Both the position numbers and the translations under genes were made by a program. From Neoceratodus forsteri (Eukaryota > Chordata > Ceratodontiformes > Ceratodontidae): DNA of 64,000 bases. Below, one piece after another: positions 31,911-43,681 of the stretch. The stretch is from NCBI GenBank assembly GCA_016271365.2, contig CM028130.1, positions 470,117,501 through 470,181,500 on the forward strand, given 5' to 3'. Each line of letters begins with the position of its first letter. The stretch's first letter is position 1. The notes under the pieces are model-generated. The model saw only the letters and a program-made list of their open reading frames with translations. It did no database searches and was not told where the DNA came from.

Positions 31911-33581
31911 AAATAAGCCATTCCTGGGTCTTGACCAGGGCACATAGCAATGATTTGGGGTCTATAGTTTTTAGTGGGTTCCTTTGCCCAACCTTTTGTG
32001 TATTGGGACCACGTGCACAGCATTCCAGATGTTGGGTAAGTCCCTTGCAGGAGGACATATTGAAAAGAGATGCAATAGGACTAGCAAGTACAGGAGCACC
32101 TAGCCCCAGTAGCCTGGGTTCCAGATTATCATGTCTGGATGAGACATCTTTTTTAAGCTTAGTAAGAGGTCAAAGACTTCTTTCTTAGTGACCAGGCTGA
32201 GATAGAATTCTTAGCAGTTTAGCTGGGTGCCAAGGAGGCAAGATGGGTGGGATTCTCGGTGGGACTGCCCAGGGTGGATGTAAATCTAACAAGGTCCATG
32301 AAGTACCTATTCAAGGCTTCTGCAGCAATAGTGGGGTTGCTTAATATTTTTTCATTCAAACAATTTTCACCATAGGCTGTACTTGTCTGGGCATTTAGGA
32401 GGCAACTGACTTGTGGCCAGAACGTATTTGGGTCATTAAGGGTTTTGGATTGCAGATTTTTGAAGTAGTGCACCTTAACTCATTTGAGATTACTCTTGCA
32501 AGAGTTTTGCAGGGAACGGTACTTTTGCCAGTCCTGTGTCAGATCTGTACTTTGCCCATGCTGAGTCCCGCGGTTTCATTAACAGACAGAGGGCAGGGGT
32601 AAACCACTTGGAACAGAGACCCTTAATGTCCCTCTGGACCAAAGGAACATGGATATTTACTATACTCTGGAAATCATTTACAAGAAAATCCAATGCTACA
32701 TTTACATTTACAAACCAACGAGATCAACCCACTGTACTCAAGCAAGGTTTCTAGAAGTCATCACCATTAAGATGAAAGTAGTCTCTCACCCTAATAGACT
32801 TTGGGGATCTAGTAAAATAGTTGTTCCAAGTACAAAAAGGGTGAGTAGTTACTGAGTGCATCAGCCAGGTGCCACTGCCTACTAACTAGAATCCAGTCTA
32901 GCAGTGAGTGATTACCCAGCTTCATGTTGAAGTGATTTGACTCATTAACTACTTGGTGGAGACTGACCTCAACAAGAGCAGGTTTGATTAATTACTTTTG
33001 CCTCCATCTAACCAATTAGCTTGAAATCACCAAGCACAATTAGTTCCCCTTTTCAATTTTCTCAGTGCAATCATGGATCTTCAAAAGCAGTCCAAGCCGC
33101 AAGAGGGTGGGTTGTATACACAGCCAGCCATAAGGGGTTTAGTACATCCCAGTAGTAACTTCACTAATATACGCCAAAATGGAAAGTAACTTGGGACTGG
33201 TATTTCAAGCACACTGAGTGAGGTCCGTGGATACACCAGAACACCCCCACCTTACAGTTAGCACAGTCCTTTTAGAAGCAGTGTAGCCTAGATGGACATT
33301 TCATGTGGAAGGGCACTGGGTTTCAGCGAGGTTTCAGACACAGCTAGGATGTCAGGTTTGTAGAGAGCACACCAAGCTTCAAGGTCAGGAAGCTTTTCTA
33401 ATGCCCCATGTTCATGTGGGCAACTTTCAGTCCTCTGTTACTGAACCAAATGGGATCAGTGTGGGACAGCAGAGGAGAGCCGGGGTTGGGTTTAATGTCA
33501 TCAGCCATAAGAAGGACAGACAACAGTAGTGCCTTAGATACCCAATAGCTAGTGGAGGGATACCTGCTGAATGCTTTTTCA

Positions 33582-34179
33582 GCTTGACGCTGAAAAGGCA
33601 TTCGACCAGGTAGAATGGTCATACCTGTTTAACATCCTGCAGTGCGTTGGCATTCCCCTAGTCTTCATGAATTTAGTGAAGCTCCTATACACAGACCCAA
33701 AGGCAGATGTCTGCACAAATGGCAACATCTCCCCAGAATTCCACCTTGCAAGAGGAATCCGGCAAGGTTGCCCCCTCTCCCCTGCCCTGCTCTGGAACCT
33801 CTCCTGAGATGAATCAAAGTTGATAAAAGAATCCAAGGCATCAAGATAGCAGGTGAGGAACACAAGTTACTCGCCTATATAGACAATGTCCTGCTGTCCA
33901 TAACAAACCCAATCTCCTCACTACCCCCCTACTACAGATGTGATCAGTCAGTTTGGAGAGTTCTCTGGATACAAGCTGAATGCTACCAGATCGGAAGTCC
34001 TCCAGTTCAGTAACAGGTGTACAAAGAGAGACATTGAGGATTGGAATATGCAGTGGAAAGTTAAAGGTATAAAATATTTGGGGCTCACAATATGCCCCTC
34101 CACATCTGACACTGAGGACACCAATACCAAGGGGCTATCAATGCAGATTACCACTGATATGCAGAGATGGAACAAACTG

Positions 34180-34221
<42 letters not shown>

Positions 34222-35800
34222 GGGCAGTGGGTGGCTGCAGTGAAGAAGAATGCACCTCCCAGAACAGTATTTGTTCTATCTATGCCATGCTCCCCAGTAC
34301 CACCCACCTGGATTAGAAAAAAGTCCATCTCAAACTTCATATGGGCCAACAAATGACCACTTTGCTCCCTCAAGAGACTTGCCAGACTCCTGCCAGGAGA
34401 AGAACTCTCATTATACTGCAGGGCATCACAACTAATACACTGGTTACTGGCTGTATTCTCCAGAACTCAAGGCTGGACATACTCACATTCAGGAATGGGT
34501 CACGATCGAGAGAGCACTCTGCCAACAAATGAACATTAACCTCACAGCCCTCCCTTTTGGAAAGGCTCCTCTGTCCCTTATAGACTCCCCCTTGGGGGAT
34601 ACCCATACCCTTGTAACCAAAGTATTGAAAATTACAGGCACCTCCCTCAAGTCCAGCTTGGAGCAACCCCATGTGGGCAACAGCAATTTTAGATTAGTTG
34701 ATCCCCAGTTCACTATACCAGATGGAAAGAATGTGGTATCATCAGAGTCGCTGACCTTCTATCAAATGGTACATTCTGTCCTTTTGTGCAAATTCAGGGG
34801 GAACACAACCTGACTCTGGGCAATGCGTGCAGGCATTTACAGCTCCAACACAACCTATCCCAGGCCTGAAGAAACTACTCCAAATTGGGCAAAGACATTA
34901 TACGCCTCTAGCAGACCCAAAGCTCTATCTCACAATGGAACACTGCATGGTAGAGCAGATTCATGGTCAGGCTGAAGAGATGAAAACATGGCAGAACAGG
35001 GGACTGGACCAAGAAAATGAATCATGGGACTGAGCATAACTATGGCAGTTTGCTCGGCAAGCCTCCTCGCTGGTTGACTTCAAAACCCACCAATTCAAAA
35101 TCATAGGCAACGCATACAGGACACTGAAGAAACTGCACAAAATAGGGTCCATATCCATAACGTGCTGCTACAAGTGTGCTCACCCACAAGGCCCTCTCCT
35201 ATAACTATTACGGCAAAGCCCACTAATTTAAACCTTCTGGTGTGAAATCAAATCCAAACTTAATTATCTCCTAGGGTTGCAAGAACTGTTTACACTGGAC
35301 ATGTGTTGTTGGTAACACTGGACACTCCAGGGTGCCCCTCAGCAAGCAACATGCAATCTACCTAATAGCCACCACACCTAAGAGACAGATCTTAAAACTG
35401 TGGCTGGATAAGAGGCCCCCAACTCACAGAGAATGGATGGCCAACATACTTGAATGCCTGCATTTTGAAACACTGCACGCAACATGAAGAACGCACGACA
35501 AGCCTAGTTGAGAAAATATGGAGCTGTAGAGGCCCTTATCACAACACCTGATGGAGAGCACTATACTACAGAGCTCCAGCCAAAAGAATGCTTGCCAGAT
35601 AACCACCTGCATCACACATACCGCATGTCAACTCTTCAGATAAACAACCCCTTATCCCGCTGTTACTTGAACCCAGACAATCACGCCCATATCCAGATGC
35701 ACTAGTTTTGGAGTACCAAACCACGAGAAACTATAAATCCCCACTATTGCATCGACTCCTCAGAGTCACCACCTGCATTTAAGTCCCCACTTAAGGGTAA
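33582..35800 (+). pseudogene. L1-type LINE C, ORF2 right part
   Basis: RT resumes: LDAEKAFDQVEWSYLFNIL, VCTNGNISPEFHLARGIRQG, then a decayed palm (the expected FADD box reads YIDN near 33877), ISQFGEFSGYKLNATRSEV and VKGIKYLGLTI. The C-terminal part is badly broken but gives KRQILKLWLDKRPPTHREWM near 35386-35442, the usual L1 C-terminal phrase. A CT microsatellite sits within it. Bases 35800-36140 look like its 3' UTR without a clear end. Confidence 0.75.
34181..34218. repeat. (CT)19 microsatellite
   Basis: Uninterrupted CT dinucleotides inside the L1-type ORF2 remnant. Confidence 0.97.
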
Positions 35801-36142
35801 CAATTATTGTTATATTTATTAAATGTTGTTAGTTTTAAAATGTTCAACTGATGTCTCCCTGTCCAGAGCACTCCTCATGGTAATGTTAATGGTCAGTGTA
35901 AGTTAAACAGGTCTCTAGCCACTCTCTCCCCCCACATGACATCCTTACAGGTTGTGGGATGTGCAGCCTATGACTATGAACTCTTATCCTATTCAGTCCT
36001 CACAAGAAAGCGGCCAGCTGGTGTGGGAGTAGGTCTGACACAGAGGGGTAGGCACCACCCCTTCTACGTGTCCATCTCTAATGGTTGTGAGGTGTATAAC
36101 CAATACAAAACATAAGGCAACATTTTCAAAGCCATCTGTCCA

Positions 36143-36238
36143 TTTTCTGGATGCAGGTGCAGAAATCTGCCACTGAAGTTAGACCACAAAAAGTTGGTCT
36201 AACTTCCTGGATAGAATTCCGCACTTGCATCTAAAAAG
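36143..36238. repeat. MITE-like hairpin
   Basis: A perfect core pair AGTTAGACCA (36177-36186) and TGGTCTAACT (36195-36204) is extended by imperfect outer arms (TGGATGCAGGTGCAGAAATC on the left against 36218-36238 on the right). About 96 bp, no coding content. Confidence 0.6.
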
Positions 36239-36337
36239 CATATGAGAGTCCCACAGCTGTGGCAGAAATTGCAATATACTGTAGAAAATGTCATCAGTGT
36301 ATTCAGATGTCTGTGGCTAGAAAACAGACATGTGGAC

Positions 36338-36530
36338 ACATCTGCATGAATGCAGCATGCATCTGAAATATGGACACATCTGCGTGGATGCAGCACGCAT
36401 CTGAAATATGGACACATCTGTGTGGAGTCAGCATGTATCTAACATATGGACATAGCATGGATGTAGCATGCATCTGAAATATGGAAACATCTGCATGGAT
36501 GTAGCATGTGTCTGAAATACAGACGCAGCT
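36338..36530. repeat. 38-bp satellite, block 1
   Basis: Tandem units of 38 bp built from GGACACATCTGC, RTGGATGCAGCATGC and RTCTGAAATAT. The last units before the CR1 are degenerate (GGACATAGCATGGATG). Confidence 0.9.
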
Positions 36531-38630
36531 GGAGGGGTGGAAGTCCTGGAAGACTTGAAGGAGCTATGGGGGGAAATTAAAAGGGGACTATATAAAGTGA
36601 CAGAGCTTTGCGTTAGGATAGTGAGCAAGAGAAAGAGGGGTAGGAAACCACTTTGATTCACTACCGAAGTGAGGAAAACAGTCAGGGAGAAGAGGAGGGT
36701 ATTCAGGATATATAAGGTGACACAAAGAGAGGTAGATAGGGGTGTACAGGGATAAACTGAGGGAAGCAAGGAAGGTGATTAAGAGGGCCAAGGCTGAAAC
36801 AGAAGAACGTATAGCAAGGGGGGTTAAGAGGTTCTTTAGATATGTAAGTGACAGGAAAAAGGGGAAGAGAGGGATAGTGAGGCTCAAAGGGGAAGAGGGG
36901 ACACTGGTGGAGGGAGACTTAGAAAAAGCTGATGTCTTAAACAGATACTTTGCATCTGTCTTTACAGTGGAGGAGGAGCAGGGCCTAAATTAGAAAATAG
37001 GGGAGGACAGTTAGGAGATGTACTCCAGTCCCTTCACTGAAGCTAGAGTGTTGGAGGAATTGAGCAGGCTGTGGACTGACAAGGCGATGGGGCCAGATGG
37101 CATTCACCCGAGGGTACTTAAAGAAATGAAACAGGAATTGGCGGCACCAATCATGAGGCTATTCAACCTGTCACTGCAACAGGGACAGGTTCCAGAGGAC
37201 TGGAAAAAGGGCGAGGTGGTACCACTGCATAAGTGGGATGGAAGAGAATAGCCAGATAAGCCTGACCTTGGTGGTCAGCAAGCTGATGGAGGCACTGATT
37301 AAGGAAAAACTGGTTAAGCATCTTGAGGGGGAGGGCCTACTGAATGACAATCAGCATGAAGTCACGGGTGGCAGATCATGCCAGACCAACCTGATTTCAT
37401 TTTTTGACAGGGTGGCAGAGATATAGGACCAGGGAGGAGCAGTGGACATGGCCTACCTGGACTTCGGGAAGGCATTCAACAACGTGACCCATGGGAGACT
37501 CGTAGGCAAGGTGAAAAGCTTGGGAGTGGGAAGCAAGCTGACTAGATAGGTGGAACACTGGTTGGTGAGGAGGACTCAGAGGGTCAAAGTTAATGGGGTG
37601 TAGTCAAAGGAGGAAAGTGTGACAAGTGGAGTTCCACAGGGGTCTGTGTTGGAACCCATACTCTTCAACATATACATGGGGACATCAGAGCGGGTCTGCT
37701 CGGGAAGGTGTGTCTGTTCACGGACAACATGAAAATCTGTAGTAGCAGGGTAAATACAAAGGAAGAGGGGGTAGAGGACATGAGGGAGGACTTGGCCAGG
37801 TTAGAGGAGTGGTCAGAATGGTGGCAATTACAGTTCAACACAAAAAAGTGCAGGATTATGCACATAGGACGTAACAACCTGAAGGCAAAATACCAACTGG
37901 AGGAGGAGGAGATGGAGGAGACAGAGAAGGAAAAGGGACCTGGGGATTACCATCTCAGACAACCTGAAAGTCCAGGGTCAGTGTGACAGGGCAGCAGAAA
38001 AGGCACTGAGTATGCTGGCATGCATAGGGAAGGGTTTCACAAGCAGGAGAAAGGAGGCGATCCTGCTGCTGTACAAAACCATAGTCAGACCATACATGGA
38101 ATATGGGGTCCAGTTCTGAAGGTCATACAGGAAAGAGGACATAGACCAGCTGGAAAAGGTCCAGAGAAGAGCAACAAAAATGGTGAGAGGGATGCAGGGG
38201 AGGCCATTTGAGGAGAGGATGGGGGAGCCGGACCTGTACTCGCTGGAGGAGAGGAGAGGAGGAAGAGAGGGGATTTGGTGGAGACATTCAAATACTTGAA
38301 GGGATAAACAGGGTGAGGGTTGACAGCTTATTCAAATCGAGTAAGAACCATTCCATGAGGGGACATACCCACAAACTAGAGGGGACAGGTTCAGGGGACA
38401 TCAGGGCAGGTTCTCCATTGAGATGGTATAGCCATGGAATAGGCTGCCAGGATGGGTGGTGGGGGTGATACAGTGGAGAGCTTCAAATGGCCTGGGACAT
38501 GCACATGGGACTGGCAGGCAGAGTGCAGGCCGCAAAGGAACAAAGGAAATCCTCCTGAGGGGAGAGGTTACGGGCAGACTAGATGGACCTAGAGGTCCTT
38601 ATCTGCCAACAGCCTTCTATGATTCTATGA
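36531..38630 (+). pseudogene. CR1-type LINE E1 in satellite, RT part
   Basis: 5'-truncated CR1. Linker KRAKAETEERIARGVKRFFR, KADVLNRYFASVFTVEEE, RT with DKAMGPDGIHPRVLKEMKQE, RQVPEDWKKG-like text and [19 protein letters not shown]. The FADD box reads FTDN (37717-37728). C-terminus MEYGVQF then [14 protein letters not shown]. Ends in ATTCTATGATTCTATGA. Stops at 37248-37250 and elsewhere, and several single-base indels relative to E2. The family differs somewhat from CR1-A, C and D. Confidence 0.85.
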
Positions 38631-39405
38631 TCAGCATGGATGCAACATGCTTCTGAAGTATGGACACATCTGAGTGGATGTGACTTGATGCCTGAAATAT
38701 GGACACATCTGCATGGATGCAGCATGCGGCTAAAAATGGACATATCTGCATGGATGCGCAAGCATCTGAAATAACACATTTGTATGAAAGCAGCATGTGT
38801 CTGAAATATGGACACATCTGCATGGATGCAACATATGTCTGAAATATGGACACATCTGTATGGATGCAGCATGCATCTGAAATATGGGCACATCTGCATG
38901 GATGTGGCTTCAATCAACCAATAAGGCATGCATCTGAAATATGGACACATCTGCATGAATGCAGCTAGCGTCTGAAATATGGACACACCTATGTGGATGC
39001 ACCATGTGTCTGAAATATGGACACATCTGTGTGGATGCAGCATGCATCTGAAATATGGACATATCTGCGTGGATGCAGCATGCGTCTGAAATATGGACAC
39101 ATCTGTGTGGATACAGTATGCATCTGAAATATGGACACTTCTGCATGGATGCAGCATGCATCTGAAATATGGACACATCTGTGTGGATGCAGTATGCATC
39201 CGAAATATGGACGCATCTGTGTGGATGCAGTATGCATCTGAAATATGGACACATCTGCATGGATGCAGAATGCATCTGAAACATGGACACATCTGTGTGG
39301 AGTCAGCATGTATCTAACATATGGACATAGCATGGATGTAGCATGCATCTGAAATATGGAAACATCTGCATTGATGTAGCATGTGTCTGAAATACGGACG
39401 CAGCT
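38631..39405. repeat. 38-bp satellite, block 2
   Basis: About 20 units between the two CR1 copies. In-phase with block 1 across the CR1, apart from a few bases at the junction. Minus-strand translations run open for 237 codons because the unit lacks stops. Confidence 0.93.
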
Positions 39406-41513
39406 GGAGGGGTGGAAGTCCTGGAAGACTTGAAGGAGCTATGGGGGGAAATTAAAAGGGGACTATATAAAGTGAGAGCTTTGCGTTAGGATAGTGAGCA
39501 AGAGAAAGAGGGGTAGGAAACCACTTTGATTCACTACCGAAGTGAGGAAAACAGTCAGGGAGAAGAGGAGGGTATTCAGGATATATAAGGTGACACAAAG
39601 AGAGGTAGATAGGGGTGTACAGGGATAAACTGAGGGAAGCAAGGAAGGTGATTAAGAGGGCCAAGGCTGAAACAGAAGAACGTATAGCAAGGGGGGTTAA
39701 GAGGTTCTTTAGATATGTAAGTGACAGGAAAAAGGGGAAGAGAGGGATAGTGAGGCTCAAAGGGGAAGAGGGGACACTGGTGGAGGGAGACTTAGAAAAA
39801 GCTGATGTCTTAAACAGATACTTTGCATCTGTCTTTACAGTGGAGGAGGGAGCAGGGCCTAAATTAGAAAATAGGGGGAGGACAGTTAGGGAGATGTACT
39901 CCAGTCCCTTCACTGAAGCCAGAGTGTTGGAGGAATTGAGCAGGCTGTGGACTGACAAGGCGATGGGGCCAGATGGCATTCACCCGAGGGTACTTAAAGA
40001 AATGAAACAGGAATTGGCGGCACCAATCATGAGGCTATTCAACCTGTCACTGCAACAGGGACAGGTTCCAGAGGACTGGAAAAAGGGCGAGGTGGTACCA
40101 CTGCATAAGTGGGATGGAAGGGAATAGCCAGATAAGCCTGACCTTGGTGGTCAGCAAGCTGATGGAGGCACTGATTAAGGAAAAACTGGTTAAGCATCTT
40201 GAGGGGGAGGGCCACTGAATGACAATCAGCATGAAGTCACGGGTGGCAGATCATGCCAGACCAACCTGATTTCATTTTTGACAGGGTGGCAGAGATATAG
40301 GACCAGGGAGGAGCAGTGGACATGGCCTACCTGGACTTCGAAGGCATTCAACAACGGACCCATGGAGACTCAGAGGCAAGGTGAAAAGCTTGGGAGGGAA
40401 GCAAGCTGACTAGATAGGTGAACACTGGTTGGTGAGGAGGACTCAGAGGGTCAAAGTTAATGGGGTGTAGTCAAAGGAGGAAAGTGTGACAAGTGGAGTT
40501 CCACAGGGGTCTGTGTTGGAACCCATACTCTTCAACATATACATGGGGACATCAGAGAGGGTCTGCTCGAGAAGGTGTGTCTGTTCACGGACAACATGAA
40601 AATCTGTAGTAGCAGGGTAGATACAAAGGAAGAGGGGGTAGAGGACATGAGGGAGGACTTGGCCAGGTTAGAGGAGTGGTCAGAATGGTGGCAATTACAG
40701 TTCAACACAAAAAAGTGCAGGATTATGCACATAGGACGTAACAACCTGAAGGCAAAATACCAACTGGAGGAGGAGGAGATGGAGGAGACAGAGAAGGAAA
40801 AGGGACCTGGGGATTACCATCTCAGACAACCTGAAAGTCCAGGGTCAGTGTGACAGGGCAGCAGAAAAGGCACTGAGTATGCTGGCATGCATAGGGAAGG
40901 GTTTCACAAGCAGGAGAAAGGAGGCGATCCTGCTGCTGTACAAAACCATAGTCAGACCATACATGGAATATGGGGTCCAGTTCTGAAGGTCATACAGGAA
41001 AGAGGACATAGACCAGCTGGAAAAGGTCCAGAGAAGAGCAACAAAAATGGTGAGAGGGATGCAGGGGAGGCCATTTGAGGAGAGGATGGGGGAGCTGGAC
41101 CTGTACTCGCTGGAGGAGAGGAGAGGAGAGGAGGAAGAGAGGGGATTTGGTGGAGACATTCAAATACTTGAAGGGATAAACAGGGTGAGGGTTGACAGCT
41201 TATTCAAATCGAGTAAGAACCATTCCATGAGGGGACATACCCACAAACTAGAGGGGGACAGGTTCAGGGGGAACATCAGGGGCAGGTTCTCCATTGAGAG
41301 GGTGGTACAGCCATGGAATAGGCTGCCAGGATGGGTGGTGGGGGTGGATACAGTGGAGAGCTTCAAAAGGGCCTGGGACATGCACATGGGACTGGCAGGC
41401 AGAGTGCAGGCCGCAAAGGAACAAAGGAAATCCTCCTGAGGGGGGAGAGGTTACGGGCAGACTAGATGGACCTAGAGGTCCTTATCTGCCAACAGCCTTC
41501 TATGATTCTATGA
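39406..41513 (+). pseudogene. CR1-type LINE E2 in satellite, duplicate of E1
   Basis: Near-identical to E1. Open from 39615 to 40127 (linker into RT, through KKGEVVPLHKWDGRE), where E1 is frameshifted at the VEEE/VEEG junction. Other stretches are worse than E1 (single-base losses near 40213, 40278, 40340-40400). The C-terminal 41047-41439 frame ([20 protein letters not shown] to DTVESFKRAWDMHMG) is intact here and broken in E1. FTDN replaces FADD in both, so that loss predates the duplication. Confidence 0.87.
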
Positions 41514-42703
41514 TCAGCATGGATGCAACATGCTTCTGAAGTATGGACACATCTGAGTGGATGTGACTTGCGTCTGAAATATGGACACATCTGCATGGAT
41601 GCAGCATGCGGCTAAAAAATGGACACATCTGCATGGATGCGGCAAGCATCTGAAATAATGACACATTTGTATGAAAGCAGCATGTGTCTGAAATATGGAC
41701 ACATCTGCATGGATGCAACATATGTCTGAAATATGGACACATCTGTATGGATGCAGCATGCATCTGAAATATGGGCACATCTGCATGGATGTGGCTTCAA
41801 TCAACCAATAAGGCATGCATCTGAAATATGGACACATCTGCATGAATGCAGCTAGCGTCTGAAATATGGACACACCTATGTGGATGCACCATGTGTCTGA
41901 AATATGGACACATCTGTGTGGATGCAGCATGCATCTGAAATATGGACACATCTGCGTGGATGCAGCATGCGTCTGAAATATGGACACATCTGTGTGGATA
42001 CAGTATGCATCTGAAATATGGACACTTCTGCATGGATGCAGCATGCATCTGAAATATGGACACATCTGTGTGGATGCAGTATGCATCCGAAATATGGACG
42101 CATCTGTGTGGATGCAGTATGCATCTGAAATATGGACACATCTGCATGGATGCAGAATGCATCTGAAACATGGACACATCTGCGTGGATGCAGTATGCAT
42201 CTGAAATATGGACACATCTGTGTGGATGCAGTATGCATCTGAAATATGGACACATTTGCATGGATGCAGCATGCATCTGAAATATGGACATATCTGCTTG
42301 GATACAGCATGTGCCTGAAATATGGACACATCTGGGTGGATGCAGCATGCATCTGAAATCTGGACACATCTGCATGTATGCAGCATGCGTCTGAAATACG
42401 GACACATCTGCATGGATATAGCATGTGTCTGAAAGATGGACACATCTGTGTGGATGTAGCATGCATCTGAAATACGGACACATCTGTGTGAATACAGCAT
42501 GCGTCTGAAATACAGACGCATCTGAGTGGATGCAGCATGCATCTGAAATACGGACACATTTGCATGGATGCAGGATGTGTCTGAAATCTGTGTGGATGTA
42601 GCATGCATCTAAAATATGGACACATCTGGGTGGATGCAGCTTGCGTCTGAAATACGGACACATCTGCTTGCATGTGTCCATATTTCGGACGCAAATGCTG
42701 CGT
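41514..42703. repeat. 38-bp satellite, block 3, ending in an inverted unit
   Basis: About 30 units. From 42178 onward the units are not part of the duplication and are more varied (AAATACGGACAC, GTGTGAATACAGC). The last piece, 42670-42703, is in reverse orientation (TGTCCATATTTCGGACGC, then TGCTGCGTCC). All three minus-strand frames are largely open, up to 364 codons, because 38 is not a multiple of 3 and the unit has no minus-strand stop. Confidence 0.93.
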
Positions 42704-42900
42704 CCTCTTATATGAAACTCTCCTCCATAGTCTCAAACTCAGGGAGGAACTGATAGTAAACCTATACAATGGGTCACCCCCTTATCAAAATACTAAGATA
42801 TAGAGGCTCCTTACATGCTGTTTCTTACTGTACATGTTAATATATGTATTATCTATGCTGTATATGATTGAAAACTCATTAAAATATAACATAAAAAAGG
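42704..42900 (+). other. Possible L1-type 3' UTR
   Basis: AT-rich, ending ATTGAAAACTCATTAAAATA then an A-rich tail. Resembles the 3' end of L1/Tx1-type LINEs. No coding. Confidence 0.35.
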
Positions 42901-42929
42901 AAAGGAAAACTGGAGTGTAGTAACCATAT

Positions 42930-43545
42930 AAAAATAATTTCCTATCACCTTTAAGATGTGTGCAGAGAATCACCTGGCACTTGTGTACTACTGGGTAGGA
43001 AGATTCAATCACTAGGGCCTGTGGTTCTGACAGTCTGTAACTTGAAGGAGCAGCTACAAGGAACACAGTCTTTCATGTGAAGAATTTCAGTTCACTTGAG
43101 TCTACAAACTCAAAAGGGCGATGAGTCAGCTTCTCCTGCACTAGACTGAGGTCGCAGTTAGCCAATGACTTTTTGACTGGCATATTTAAATGAAGTGCTC
43201 CTCTAAGGAACCTCCTGAAGAGAGGCAATGGTGCCGTAGGAACTCTATTGACCAGCTCACGATTAGTGTAAGGTAGGGCCTCACTAAATGTCTTCTCCTG
43301 TTTTTACTTTCTATGTTTCTGATATACTGAAATGAATGATGGACCTTGAGTGATGAAAATTGCAGGCCCGATTCTGAAATAACCTGAAGACAGCCCAGAA
43401 GCTGCATCACCAGGACAGGTGGAAGGTCGAAGAGACTTCATCTCATGCCAGATCAAAAACTGTCTCCATTTAGTGCCAGAAATATCCTCACTGTTCTTAG
43501 TGTATGGTCTCCTTGCTTCCAGTGAGGCCTGAGACACCTGGTCTA
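42930..43545 (-). pseudogene. DIRS tyrosine recombinase fragment (DIRS-3)
   Basis: In reverse: SGTKWRQFLIWHEMKSL, LLGCLQVISESGLQFSSLKVH, and KTVFLVAAPSSYRLSEPQAL. These are the N-terminal SAM-like and first catalytic blocks of DIRS-type recombinases, comparable with 63398-63018 and 50716-50139. In the AxxxRxSEL block the catalytic Arg remains (SYRLSEP). Many stops, both ends lost. Confidence 0.7.
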
Positions 43546-43681
43546 CCTGGAAGATCTTCTGTCTGGGTGATGTGTGGCCCCCACTCCAAATCTGTGGCTA
43601 TTAGACGTTGTATTAGTGCGCCAAAAGTAAGTTACCAAGGGGTTAAACACTGCAGTCAGCTCAGCTGCACATGCTGTAGCT

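Larger units (their letters stand above)
29960..33560 (-). pseudogene. L2-type LINE B ORF2
   Basis: From right to left: N-terminal LLLSVLLMADDIKPNPGS and GLKVAHMNMGH; a degraded endonuclease; linker with KPRDSAWAKYRS and EALNRYFMDLV; RT with AGVPQVSILGLILFSLFIND and the palm box YADG (YADD expected) near 30751; thumb VSAVKYLEFQLDQELSL and LYRMHPYITKEARLY; a 3' part with KLLHFPQKTAWINEFQ. Many stops. The second catalytic Asp is Gly. Confidence 0.75.
29653..33581 (-). mobile_element. L2-type LINE B
   Basis: Minus-strand insertion splitting the L1-type RT exactly between ATLIVL and LDAEKAFD. A possible short duplication GCTTGA is at 29647-29652 and 33582-33587. The 3' end is an AAATACATACATAAATAAAT-type tail (read in reverse from 29690). 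It has itself received a SINE (31029-31587) and a short LINE tail (31751-31910). Confidence 0.8.
36421..42177. repeat. Tandem segmental duplication, period about 2.88 kb
   Basis: 36421-39295 (satellite edge, CR1-E1, satellite) is repeated as 39296-42177 (satellite edge, CR1-E2, satellite). The offset is 2875 at the left of the unit and 2883 at the right, owing to small indels. Both breakpoints fall in the 38-bp satellite, at the motif TGTGGAGTCAGCATG. Unequal exchange between satellite units explains it. Confidence 0.92.

Noticed and set aside
41514..42769. Three minus-strand ORFs of about 294-364 codons as Cys/His-rich protein genes
   Set aside because: They are translations of the 38-bp satellite in three frames of the same DNA. 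They have no independent start context, and their length simply reflects a stop-free unit.
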